Shown here: positions 10,933-21,606 of the stretch, one piece after another | Layout: each line of letters begins with the position of its first letter | Position numbering within the stretch: position 1 is the first letter of the stretch | Assembly: GCA_026873275.1 (NCBI GenBank) | Contig: JANTUC010000003.1 | Span: 2,852,001 to 2,916,000, forward strand | DNA from: Pseudopithomyces maydicus | Taxonomy: Eukaryota; Ascomycota; Dothideomycetes; Pleosporales; Didymosphaeriaceae | Direction of reading: 5' to 3' | Length of the DNA stretch: 64,000 nt | Notes under the pieces: model-generated | The model's database searches: none | Told to the model about the DNA's origin: nothing | The model's input: only the letters and a program-made list of their open reading frames with translations | Position numbers and translations under genes: made by a program

Positions 10933-11757
10933 CGTTGGTCTACAAAGCCGAAATCTGCGGGTACTAGAGGCGGACCTTGATCTCTTTTGCAGGTTTCCTT
11001 CTGGAATAACGGGTACAGTGTGAAAATAAAAGCTGTATGAACCAGCGATGAAGACAATTCGAGTACAGAGATGGTACCTCTAACCGAGCTGACAATCCAA
11101 ATATAAAACGATATGATGCTCTCCGAAGGGTTTGGCTACGCCTGAATACCTATATACAAGGCATAATTGTGAAAGAATTGTTTGTAACCTCCTTGCAACT
11201 TTCTTTATTTGCCTACCGGACAAATGATCCTTCAAAATTTGTTTTGATCACCTGATAATGAGATTCCGCTTTCTAATCCCGTCTCATTAATCTCCCGGGT
11301 GTGACTGCAGAGAAAGCTTCGTTTAAAGAGTCTCAAGGAGGGCCATTTGGATCCATTGGTGTTTCTTCGTCGCCTACGGGTATCGTGGGTTCATAATGCG
11401 CGCTAAAGAGTTTTACTGGATGTTACTTCGTAAATATGGCTGCGATTCCGGAGTATCGCACTGATCAGGGCCCCAGAGGAGAGCGCATACATATATGTTA
11501 CATGACCGACATACTGAATCTGGTCAGACGAAGAGAGCTTCCCCATTGGATGCAAAGCACATTAAAGAAATATTAAAAGAAGAGGGTTTGTGTTACACAA
11601 TAGTATTGGGGCCTTCTGATTCATCGACAATTATGAAGAGACATTTCGTTAACTCCTTTGGCGTTTTTAGTCAGCGGCTCAGATATGGGATAATTGCATA
11701 GTGCGACATGACTCTAAGCTGTGATCGGCAAAATGATAATGTCATTGGCATATGCAC
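10933..11757. other. Intergenic between propeller and HET genes
   Basis: No coding frame supported. A 68-codon plus-strand frame at 11495-11701 is unrecognised and judged chance. Confidence 0.5.
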
Positions 11758-14537
11758 CTAGCCTAAAATGATTCTGGTCTCGATAGGGTCATTGTTCTCC
11801 CATGCTTGTTTGAAAACTCGCCCGCAGCCCGCTCTGTATGCGATATTGTTTTCGTCTCGTACAACCCAGAGAACGTTGTAGAACTCAACTTCCTCATTCT
11901 CTCCAGGCTCTGGTGGAATCTCTAATTTTTTCTCATAGTGGCCGACTGCGATAACTCGGTAATCATGTATATTCTGATCGGGCAGGATATCCGTACTATC
12001 AACCCAACGTCCATGATCGTCATATAAGGCACGGAATGGCCCAGGTTTTGGCCCATATCTGCTTCTTTCGAATATCTTCTCTTCAAACCAATTCGCCATC
12101 TCTTTCCTGGTCATTTTGCATGATGAGAGTGCGATCAATTCCATTGATTGGCCTCGCTCACGTGGGACATTCCCAGTTAGACGAATCAGTCCGGCGAATC
12201 TTGTTTTTTTGTCATGGATCACAATTACCTTGGGCATCTTGTGGAGAGGCTTCTCATTCAACACGGGATGAACTCGAGCCATCAAAACGGCTGTACAATG
12301 GATTCTTTTAGGTCGTAATCTGATCTCCAATATGGCTGTTGTCGAGAATTGAGAGATCAATACACAGGCTGAGATGTGATTATCCGATGCAGGCTTCGCT
12401 TATTAGTTCTTTCATGTTGATTCAGCTTAAACATAAACCGTGTGAAACTTACATGGTGATATTCCCATTTCACTATATTTCGCAATCTCCTATTCGTTGT
12501 ATGTTTCTCAAAGTCTGAAGCGGGCTGAAAACTGCTGGGATCGATATAGCATTGCCATCCACACCAGGACCAAGATGGAAGAGTGGGCCTCCGAGTAGGA
12601 ATATAGGCTCTTCCAGGCCATCCATCGATTGAGTTTAAGTCATCGTAGCATCCATGAAGTGGTTGCCAAAGAAGTGCGTAGTCCAAGTATGCTTGAGGTA
12701 ATCCAAACAGAAATCCTCCTGGAAATTGCGCTGAGATGCGGTTCAGAATACCGGAGAATGCATACAGACCGTCTTCCTCATACGAGAGCTCTCTTCCGTT
12801 GTATGGACATACTAAATCAACATAAAAGCTGAAATCGGACTTGGATGGTGCCATAGACGGTGTCCCAAGAATTGGAATTGCTGTCATCAGAGGAGAAATC
12901 CTATGATTGTCTTGCGGTCGAAGATGGGTCAAGTCCCAAAGTGCACATTCACACTGCCAGAAGATTGCCCCGTCAACAAAGAAGATAACACGCTTGCTCA
13001 AGATATACTCTTGGTACGTCCAAGCCCTCTTTGCCCATCTCGACCTGTGTAGCTTTTCGTAGTACTCGGTGGCGCGTAGTGTTGGGAGATCTAATTCACC
13101 CATCCATGGTAGTCTCAACATGCTAATATCCCGGAATGAGAAGCATTCAAATGTCTCACTGGAACCCTCATAGAGCCCACAGCTTGAAGCAGCAACTATA
13201 GTTGCTAGAGCATTACAGTAGACTTGATCCATACAAGCAATCTCAACAGCCTTTCCCTGACTGTCCTGGATAATACAGAGTCGATCGACCCATAGATATC
13301 TCTTATTCAACGCTGCTGTTAAACTAAAGGCGTCGGAGATGACCTTTGGTAATTTCGTAATCTGCTCATTTAGTGCACTGGGTTTTCTGAGAGAATCGAT
13401 ATTGTTGCACTGCAGCTGGAGCTGCTCGTTTCCGTTCTCCACTTTTGTGCCTGTTTGCCAAGTATAGCTCAGAGCCAGGTATTCCATATCTACATCCCCG
13501 GATACTATGCACATCTTTTCAACATCGATGATCCAAGACGGAAAGGCCGGTTTCTGTGCGCCAACTACCTCCGAATACCCAGACCTTCCACATACATCTG
13601 GATGTTGGTCTTGACAAGCAATGAGCCATTCCTTGATAGACTGGACAGGTTCTCGCGGTTCCACCGTCTCATGATCACCTATTGGATCGAGATGCTTCAT
13701 TTGTGGAGGTTCCTGTGGAGGTGGTAAATATGGCAGCAAGTTGCGATTAGCGGAAAATGATTGGTCCGGTTTAGGCTCTTGATGAGGGCTATTGTTGCTT
13801 TCAATTGAAGCCATATGCGGACCTTCGCCACCCTGTATCATTCTCGGCACTGGGATCTGTTGTGGTGAAGCCAAGGGCTGTGAGACACCACTGCCGCCCT
13901 GTACCATGTTCGGTACTGGAATCGGCGCTCCTTCAAACAAATCTGATATTTCACTGCCTTTAACAATTTTCGGTATCGGGATTGGCTGTATGCGATCACT
14001 ACCCTGAACCAATCTTGGTACTGATATATTCTCTCTTTCAGACGGCTGTGGGTTACCGTCACTTTGGGCGATTCTCGGAATTAGGAATTGATCTGCCAGT
14101 TGCAGCCGCATCCGCTTCGTTATCGGTTCTGCTATAGGGATTTGGCATTGTGGTGCCGACTGTGAACCGCCTCGGATCAGGGAAGGAATTGGGATATAGT
14201 CTTCTCTTGCGGTGCCTGATATCTCGCGATCATTGATGCTGCTATTAAAAAATTCCGTATCGTAGTTATTGGAGACAAGGATCGTAGAGTGCTGTGCAAT
14301 GATTTTAGGATCGGTATCAGCTTCTGCCTTGTATTTGGTAGCCAAAGGGGTGGTGGCATTCGATTGACTGTGGCCATGTGGGGTAGGAGATAACATCCTT
14401 TTGGTTCGAGCAGGTAATTGATTTTCCTGGTGACCAGAAGTTGAACAACCGTCCACGCGAGTATTGAAAGTCTCGTTGTTGCATACACTATTTTCTGGGT
14501 TGTTCATTTCGTGAATTCTTGCTGTAGCTTCGTCCAT
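11758..14537 (-). CDS. HET-domain protein with N-terminal hydrophobic short repeats
   Basis: The first exon starts with ATG at 14537. Residues 1-300 are polar and disordered except for six copies of a short motif, (I/V)P-(R/K/S/N)-(hydrophobic)2-(Q/K/R)-G-(G/S), at about residues 115-124, 152-161, 171-180, 186-195, 205-215 and 228-238. The HET domain follows: YLALSYTW (353-360), RYLWVDRLCIIQD (413-425) and WTYQEYILSKRVIFF further on. HET domains mediate allorecognition and cell death between fungal individuals, often acting as effectors of NLR-like receptors. The C-terminal exon (ending 11758) has the usual tail of such proteins, with NVLWVVRDENNIAYRAGCGR. The junction is uncertain: the good donor GTAAGT at 12452 is phase 0, but the two good acceptors (CTCAG, CAACAG) are phase 1. 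A phase-0 acceptor (TTGGAG, exon from 12324) or one lost base would fix it; with the former the protein is 883 aa. Confidence 0.8.
13820..14201 (-). repeat. Six short hydrophobic repeats in the HET protein
   Basis: Coding repeat within the N-terminal region of the HET gene. Copies read IPIPSLIRGG, LIPRIAQSDG, ISVPRLVQGS, IPIPKIVKGS, IPVPNMVQGG and IPVPRMIQGG, spaced 15-37 residues. The repeats are conserved while the linkers are not, which argues for a selected binding or assembly motif. Confidence 0.8.
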
Positions 14538-14740
14538 ATTGGTACCTCGGGGCGTGGGATTCCGAGAGCACGCAACAGAAGATACTTAGGATGAAACCCT
14601 CCGCAGTGCACAACAAGGCAGTTGGAATAGAAACAAAATTGAAAGGATAAACAATATGAGCCTCAAAGAGTACTAATGAAGGATCGAAGTGTAGAGCTAT
14701 GTGAGCGCGGAAACCTGTGTTGGGCACGCAACTAGACTAC

Positions 14741-14818
14741 CCCTTACGTGCTAAACGATCCCTTACGTGCTAAACGATCCCCTTACGTGCTAAACGATCC
14801 CCTTACGTGCTAAACGAT
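14741..14818. repeat. Four tandem copies of a 19-bp unit
   Basis: CCCTTACGTGCTAAACGAT occurs four times in a row with a 19-21 bp period and no mismatches, separated by zero to two C. It lies about 200 bp upstream of the HET gene start. Confidence 0.9.
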
Positions 14819-15299
14819 CCATTCATTGCTGCCACCAATGTAGATACTGCCGCTGAAACGAGGAATACTACAAGTTATACATCGAAGAGAGCAGTAGGGA
14901 TGGCTCCAATAGACGGTGATAGGTAGCCAGTACAATAGACACCTTCACAGGCAAGTGATTACGTTGCAGTAACTACAGGAGAGGGGCAGCAACGAGCTAT
15001 AAGTACTAAGAGACAAGTAGCACAATCCAGTGTGTGACGAACCTATCCAAAACGTAATTGTGTTGCTAGGTCTTTGCCTGCGTACGACAGGTCGCCTACC
15101 TTGGATAGGCTGGTTTCTCGGGACCGAAGGAGTCTAATCCTCAAGCGCAGTAGGTTATTCTAGCACCCGGCCCTATGTATTGGGCGCGACGTGCGGTGAG
15201 TGCGCGTCTGCCATGCTCGTGATTGTCCCTGCTGTCCCATGGTGAGCTCCCGTCAATGAAGATGATCTGTCACATGAACGCAGTATATCGTATCCAACA
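14819..15299. other. Intergenic, possibly a decayed repeat
   Basis: One plus-strand frame is nearly open across about 250 bp with only a few stops (TAG, TAG, TGA), and the composition differs from neighbouring spacers. That could be an old transposon fragment, but no domain is recognisable. Confidence 0.3.
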
Positions 15300-16155
15300 T
15301 CACAGTCCGAGGGCTATCAATAAAGCGACACATCCTATCCATCCAGGGCCTTCAAGCAACATGCTAGATGATCCACCCGTCATGCTCGAGGAGCCTCTCG
15401 ATGATGACTTCAGTTCAGGAAACTGGGAGTAGAAATCCGCCATATATGCCTCGGTGTGGTTCTTGAAGAGATCGGGTTTCGGACCGCTCGATTTCCATGT
15501 CACAGTTAAATTATTCGGTCGTGGAGGGTTGACTTTGAAGGGTACTGTCGCAAAGTACCAATCTTCGTCGCCATAAACGGTCGCTACGCGTTGCGAACCG
15601 CCGTCATCGTCGTCGCTGGGGTATATTGCGTCCGTTCCGGGATATCTGTTGCAGTGATCTGTCAGCTAGTCATCCGTCATACCTCCCTGGGCAAGACACA
15701 TACAATTCAAACCAGCACAGGTCGCCAGTCGTCTTATTGTTCTCGAAAAAATCGCCGTGGAGCCAGATCGGATTACGTCCTGGGTTGAATCCATTGGGGA
15801 AATTATCCGCCACGCTGCTGTATAGCGGCATCTGCGCCCACGTCTTATCAGGCTGAGGATCGCCCTCTGTAGAGTTGAAGTCGCTGTTTAATGGCTTGAG
15901 TGTTGTGCCAGGCTGCGTGGAACCAGTGCATCGGTACACGAGGAAGGACTCAAGTTTTCCAGGAGTATACCATCCGCCGAACATGGTGTCGCCATGGGAA
16001 AAGTTCAACGTCGGTGTTGCAGCGCCGGAGGTGTAGTCTGACAGCGAGCCGTTGAGCGGGGGTGGGAACATGAACTGTGCGGAAACGCATGGCGATGAGG
16101 CGAAGAAGACGAATGCGAGCGATGCGACGGGGTTAGGTAGGGAGTGGAAGCGCAT
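15300..16155 (-). CDS. Secreted, probably GPI-anchored protein
   Basis: Exon 1 16155-15704, intron 15646-15703 (GTATGT...CAACAG, 58 bp), exon 2 15645-15300; 265 aa. The N-terminus (MRFHSLPNPVASLAFVFF, cleaved near CVSAQ) is a clear signal peptide. The C-terminus has a Ser/Gly-rich segment (SSSRGSSSMTGGSSS) followed by a hydrophobic tail (GWIGCVALLIALGL) that ends at the stop, the arrangement of a GPI-attachment signal. Between these are several N-glycosylation sequons (NGS, NFS, NST, NKT, NLT, NHT) and only a few cysteines. No known domain is recognised. The intron was placed because only this acceptor keeps the frame open and joins the two halves without a stop. It is expected at the cell surface or wall; role unknown. 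Confidence 0.72.
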
Positions 16156-16868
16156 TGTGACGGCTTCGTCGTCGTGTTAGTGTCGCGTGGTGTTGTGAGA
16201 TCGGGGGCTTCGACGATGTTGCTAGACCAGACTACGCTATTTCACATGCATGGACGCGAGTCATGTAAATCATACGCCAAGTCTATGGATGACATAGCTT
16301 GAAACCCGACAGAGGCATTTATGTTGTTTAGGCTGTATACGAAGCATCCCATGCTTGCTGTTAGTGCGCACCTGATAGATCTTTATGACCGAGAGTTAGC
16401 AGAGTGTTGACTAAGGGAGTTCCTTTTTGTTCCGATACAAATCCCATTTCCTTCAGAACCAGTCAGTTCCGAATAGTGCGTGAAACTGAGGTAGCGTATA
16501 AATTTTATGTTTTTACTCTTTGCGCAAAAGTTCCTTCTTCTCATATTGTCGCAAAGAGATTCCCGTGAAAAGGGCTGCTAGCTTTTTATGCGGCTTCGAT
16601 ATTCTACCTAGAATCCAGGGCGCATGCCTTCGTAAAAACTGTGTGAGTCGACAGCAAAGAGGCGATTATATTTTTAGTTTCATCGTGAAAGATTCGGCTC
16701 GCGGATGAGAAAGCACATGGTAAACCCGCTAGATGACAAGACAATGACCGGTGAGAACAGTGGTAACAGCTCCATAAAGAACCGGTGATCTGCTCGTTAC
16801 GGCCGTTATCTGTGGGCCGCCACAGAAAGACTGTGTGATAGTGGGATAGCTAAACTAACGAGATTAAT
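16156..16868. other. Intergenic, no gene seen
   Basis: AT-rich spacer upstream of the GPI-type gene. A 62-codon plus-strand frame at 16520-16708 is not supported. Confidence 0.5.
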
Positions 16869-17186
16869 TTAAGCTACTCTCGGCCCAGACCGAGTATCAA
16901 GATGCAAAACAGTAACGGTGGTATTGTTGAGATGATCGAATGAGTCTAGAGCGAATGAATGCCAGCTTGCTACTCACGCAGGGCAACTTCAATTTTTTCT
17001 GCATGTTGCACGGTACTAGTAATGGAAAATATATAGCCATCTTGGAAATTGTCAGCAGAACCATGACAGCTGGTTTATTGGAAGCCTTGAAAACATAGAA
17101 GCCCTCTAAAAACGAGTTAAGCTTTTCAACAAGCATAAACGGGACTTACCAGCAAATTTATTATATGACAACAGTGAACGCGGAGG
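16869..17186 (-). pseudogene. Cryptic spliced coding stretch, N-terminus unresolved
   Basis: Three short exons on the minus strand close into one frame: 17186-17150, 17105-16978 and 16945-16869, with introns 17106-17149 (GTAAGT...TTTAG, 44 bp) and 16946-16977 (GTGAGT...CTAG, only 32 bp). One base must be added near 17040 to keep the frame. The product (about 80 residues visible) has a coherent look: SYNKFAEGFYVFKASNKP, then GYIFSITSTVQHAEKIEVAL, HSFDHLNNTTVTVLHL and a stop after SGPRVA. No start codon was found; a possible first exon lies at 17705-17540 (begins MDESVAVQISVLGEA and ends at a GTAAGT). I do not recognise the family. It may be a decayed gene, since one intron is shorter than fungi normally splice. 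Confidence 0.35.
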
Positions 17187-17534
17187 CTGTCACCATTAGG
17201 TATAAACCACGATTAACCAGAGACTGATAATTCCTTTTTCTGTTCACGCGTTTGCACAAACAAAAGAACTGAGATTTAAAACTGACGATTTCCTAGTTAC
17301 CGACTTGGGATATGTTGCAGCATCCCTCCTCGACGGGAAAAAAGATCCCGACCTCGCAATTTCCCGCCAAACTTTGTTGCGATGCAAACCGTGTTCTAAC
17401 ATTAGCCTTTCTGCACGACTGCGTCATAACTCTAGTCGCAAAAGAAAGTATCGCGTTGACAGCCGCTTTTCCGCGATCCGAACCGCTCCGTTGACGGCTT
17501 ATGCAAGGTACCAACGTTCACCCACGGTACTTAC

Positions 17535-17705
17535 TGACGTTGCGCTATAATGGCCTACCAAAACATGATGGTAAATGCCAGACAAGCGTTGTTGAGCCGT
17601 TTCAATGAACGGCGAATTGTTAGCGACCAAAACGTTGGTGGGAACCAGTTGTGGGCTCTGCGCCTCTCCTAGCACACTGATTTGTACAGCGACGGATTCG
17701 TCCAT
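17535..17705 (-). CDS. Possible first exon of an unrecognised gene
   Basis: An ATG at 17705 opens a frame (MDESVAVQISVLGEAQSPQL, then VPTNVLVANNSPFIETA) that ends at a GTAAGT donor near 17535. The pattern of a hydrophobic strand, then LVANNSPF, faintly recalls the start of a BTB domain. It could belong to the cryptic exons further downstream on the same strand, but no connecting exon was found. Confidence 0.25.
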
Positions 17706-17998
17706 TTAAAAACATGACACACCAATACATCCATCGAAATGAGGATCCCCGTAGGAGTCGCGATGATTCTCGAGCGGGAATTGTACTTTCCGAGTTATTT
17801 TTGCTGCCTAGCATTGTTGTATTGTTATGCAACCCGTGGAAACCCAATGAAATGGAACGGTCTAACCTCCGCGAACGGTACAAAATCACACTCTCCTGAA
17901 CGCCACGCTTCAACAGAATCCTCAAAGATCTCCATAACGCCATACCTGTTAGGGTTTCGATTTTTCACAAATTCAATACAGTATGCCTAAACACGAGA

Positions 17999-19240
17999 TC
18001 AATATTGGCTGTGACAATAATGGGGAAGGTGCAACTCACCTCCAGCAGCAGTGCAGCTGGCTGCAATGTAGTATGGTGTCGTCGTAGCCGTGATTGTGTA
18101 CGTATGATACAGTGTCTCTGTTGTTCCTCCGAGTGTTGCAACGGTGTACTTGGTCGCCGTCACTGTAGGTGTTGGTGCAGTCACGGTTTTCATCATTTCC
18201 GTCCGCACTCCAAATCCGATTGTAACCGGAGAAGGCGTACTAGTCACAGCGGTAGTATACGGTTGGGTAATAGTTGCGGTAGCAGCAGGTCCCAAGATAG
18301 TGGCTGTAACCGTTTTCCAGTGATTTGTATTGGTGTCCGTAACAAAAAGTGGTTGTGGGTCAGGTGCGCGTCCGACAAGAGGAAGACGCTCAGGTATGAA
18401 GCTTTCTTTCCCGATAACTTGGGGTAAGTTAAGACCAATGGATGCAATGATATCTACACCCAGACCTATAGTTGGCGTGATTATTGCGCGAGGGTCGAAT
18501 CTGGGTGGGCGTGTGGGCAATGCACAGCTAGCCGTCTTGGTTACAGTGACCGGTACAACAGCGAATGTGTAAGTCGGCACATTCAGTGTAAGAACCGCCT
18601 TCGTTGTTGTCTTTGTGGATGGTTTCGGTGTAACTGTAGTAGTAGGTGTCGTCGTGGCCGTAGGAACTGTGACTGTCTTCGGCGGCAGGGTTGTTGTAGA
18701 AGTTACTGTTCTAATGACTGTCGTACTGACAATCGGCGTGTAAGTTTGCGTCGCGGTGACTGTTGGAGTCACTGTCGAAGTAAGCTGCGGACCAACTGAA
18801 AGCATAAAGTCTCTCTGTGCGGCAAGAGGGACTCCATTTCCGTTGTCACTGATCACGATTATAGACCAGTTTCCTGTAACAAGCTGGCTCTTTGCTAGTG
18901 GGCAAATCGACAGCATATCGGTGTCGCCAGGTGTTAACTGTGTATCGGTGCAAATACTCTGATTGCCTTGGGGGTCGACAATTATATTATAGGCGACATC
19001 AGCGTTGCATCCTGTTTCAAAATATCAGTCAAAGCAACGAACAGCGGGGATATATGGTATACCTTGGAACTGCTCAACGAATGTGAAGTTGTCATTTGAC
19101 AACGAGTTTTGAAAGTAGTATCCTCCGCTCTGAAAGTCCATCCCATAGGAACGACACAGTGCTGGTGCAGATGCGTCATCTCGACGGTCTTTTGCAGCTG
19201 TGAGGCCCAAGGCCGTCACGAATTTTGCTATCCGAGTCAT
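17999..19240 (-). CDS. Secreted Thr/Val-rich mucin-like protein
   Basis: Exon 1 19240-19063, intron 19012-19062 (GTATAC...AACAG, 51 bp), exon 2 from 19011. The N-terminus (MTRIAKFVTALGLTAAKD) is a weak signal peptide. The first ~100 residues after it contain spaced cysteines (CRSYGMDF, GCNADVAY, SICTDTQ, SICPLAK) and a WSIIVISDNGNG strand. The rest is dominated by TVT, TATxT and TTTxTP runs, typical of heavily O-glycosylated surface proteins. Read straight through it ends at 17999 (396 aa). Alternatively a canonical intron (GTGAGT donor at 18039, TTTAG acceptor, 17987-18039) would end the protein two codons later, stop at 17973, as GGILY (387 aa). No enzymatic domain is recognised; a wall or extracellular role is inferred from composition only. 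Confidence 0.65.
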
Positions 19241-21606
19241 ATCTTGAGATGAAACGAACACAGAAAGAGAAGAAACGAAAGGAGGCGTACGATATGGCTG
19301 ACGAGAAGACACAGGATGCAAGAGAACAGGGGAAGCCTAGGGAGTCCCATAAAATTACCGTGGCGCAAGTTGGGCATATCCTTGAGAGCGGTGCGCGCCT
19401 GACAGCCAGCATACAAGAGTAGTCAGTCAACATCCTTTCATAGACCCAATAATAGACCAGCAATTTCGCATTTCATAGACAAAGCTGGCAATGATGTTGT
19501 CTCGGCTGTGTTCTGCTCGCGCCCACACATGAACGGTTGGGCGTGGGGTCCTATCATAATTGGGTACTGTCTGGACGGCCCCACCAGTAGCCAACCCCTT
19601 GATCAGGAGAGATTATCTTCGTATTTATTCGTGCGATAATTCGACGGGATGGGAGAAGACCGCGAACTTGCGTTAAGATAAGGTTTAGGCTACAGGACTT
19701 GAGCGCAGGGCAGGGACATGGAAGCCACACCAAGAGGCTTCATATCATGACGTGCATGCAATAGCAGCAGTAGTTCTTTTGAGTGCAGAAAAGCAGATTG
19801 ATGCTAAGTTATGCTTGGATCGGTTGTCAGGTCGCTCCTATGTTATTCAATGCTTATAATTGGGTGATTGCGACATGCTGGGGTTGAATCTCCAATTGCG
19901 AGGACTGCTGAGGTGTAGCGTGTTCATCAATAAAAATATGCACAACATCGTATTCTATAGAGAGTAAACTAAACATGGAGATGGGAAGGGAATTCATGAA
20001 GATACATGCACATATGCCTAATGATCAGGTCGTCGTCGTGTCAAAATGCGATGCGGGATGTGCTGGTGGTCTACTTCTTCTACAAGATTACTACACGCTC
20101 CTGCTTTTCTGCACCAGGCGTTTGGCGTCAATAGAACGCTACTGTATAGAATAGCCGTGGTGCTGGAAAGACTAGTGGGAATCTAGAGGGTCCGGACCCC
20201 GAGGCATTTGCTATACCTTGGAACATCGAATTAAATCATCTAGGTAAAAATCTCGAGAGGTCTCAATATATTTGGACCTCATGAATCGTCCTTAGTTAAG
20301 TAAGGTTGCATAGCATGCAAAGGCACGGGTTGCTTGAGTGCACGTGACATCGGTGTGTCTCAAATCACGTGAAGGAACGTGTAAGTAGGTGACAAGACAA
20401 AGATGTGACTACCATCCGGTTCAAAAAAAAACATCACGCGCAACAGAAGACCCAGATTGTGATAGATATATAGGATCGTTTCAGAAACACGTTATGCGCT
20501 ACTGCCCACCGATGTCTCGCCTACCCCCTGCTGATCTGCAGGAGGCTCAACTCTCCGTTAAGGTTTGTAACACGAAGAAAGCCGAACTTACTCTCCACCA
20601 CCCGAAAGGTGGCTTGCTCATCCGCTGTGACTAGCTGCATGCAACACAAACCAAATGTCTGGACCGGGAAGCTCGAACGCGGTCATAACCTCAGCATAAC
20701 AATCTCCATGATCACTTGGTCACTTTTCATCTTTTCATTTGTATGCTATGTATGAAAAGGGAAGGAGCTATTAAGCAGATTCAAATCCAAAAGAATAGTA
20801 ACTACTTTGAAGTTCTCAAGATACGGTAGCAATTTGTCAAGTTTATGTTATGGTTCTCCACAATACACACTTTACATGACCGGTCACGATAACTCTCAGT
20901 CGCACATGGAATTATTAGACCGAGTACGAGTATAACTTCGCCTGAAACCGCCCATAGTACTCATGTATTCCATTTTGTGTCATCATGAGATATACAACGA
21001 GGGACATTATCACCACCGTTTTCAACACAGTTGCAAGGTCATGGAGCAAGCTGTATGTATGCATTGTGTGCAGTGTAAGTTTGACGCAGCTGTGCTGTGT
21101 ATAGTCGATAGCGTATTTATCTCAGCCGAAAATTACCACAGCAACCTTACTTGATCGATAAGGCCCAATGTTTTGGGGATCCGAGCCAATTTGCGATGAT
21201 CTTCTCCAAGCGAAGGCAGAGATCACTTTCATTCGTCAGGATCTCGTCACTGCCGTCCATGGCAGACGCACTCGTGCATTCAAAGTATTCAGCCCTAGGG
21301 ATTGTAACCATACACAACCTTCGGAGCAACCGGAAGACGCAAGTAGTCACTATGTTTTGCATGGGACTCTTCCACGTAAGCCTATCAAACAATACCAGAG
21401 CTTATGAGCTTCGATGGCGGACTATTCCAGGATTAGCATGTCGTTGAGACGTTCCTGTCAATCGATGCCGTCTCTTGGCCGCATGGTAAATACGTATCTC
21501 TTGCGTCTGATCTTTAGTTTTCTTCCTACTTCTTGTCGAACTCAGTCGCCGCCTACACGGCATTCCGATCTTTACGTTCCTTTTTTCGTATTCATTTTTC
21601 TTGAAG
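19241..21606. other. Long promoter region between the mucin-like gene and laccase
   Basis: About 2.4 kb with no supported gene; divergent between a minus-strand and a plus-strand secreted-protein gene. It contains two CACGTG boxes, listed separately. Confidence 0.5.
20341..20371. promoter_or_regulatory. Pair of CACGTG boxes
   Basis: CACGTG at 20341-20346 and again at 20366-20371, about 1.2 kb upstream of the laccase start. CACGTG is the general bHLH core (Pho4/Cbf1/SREBP type). A role here is inference from spacing only. Confidence 0.3.

Noticed and set aside
14819..15299. Solo LTR or retrotransposon fragment
   Set aside because: No paired terminal repeats, target-site duplication or recognisable gag/pol motif could be seen.
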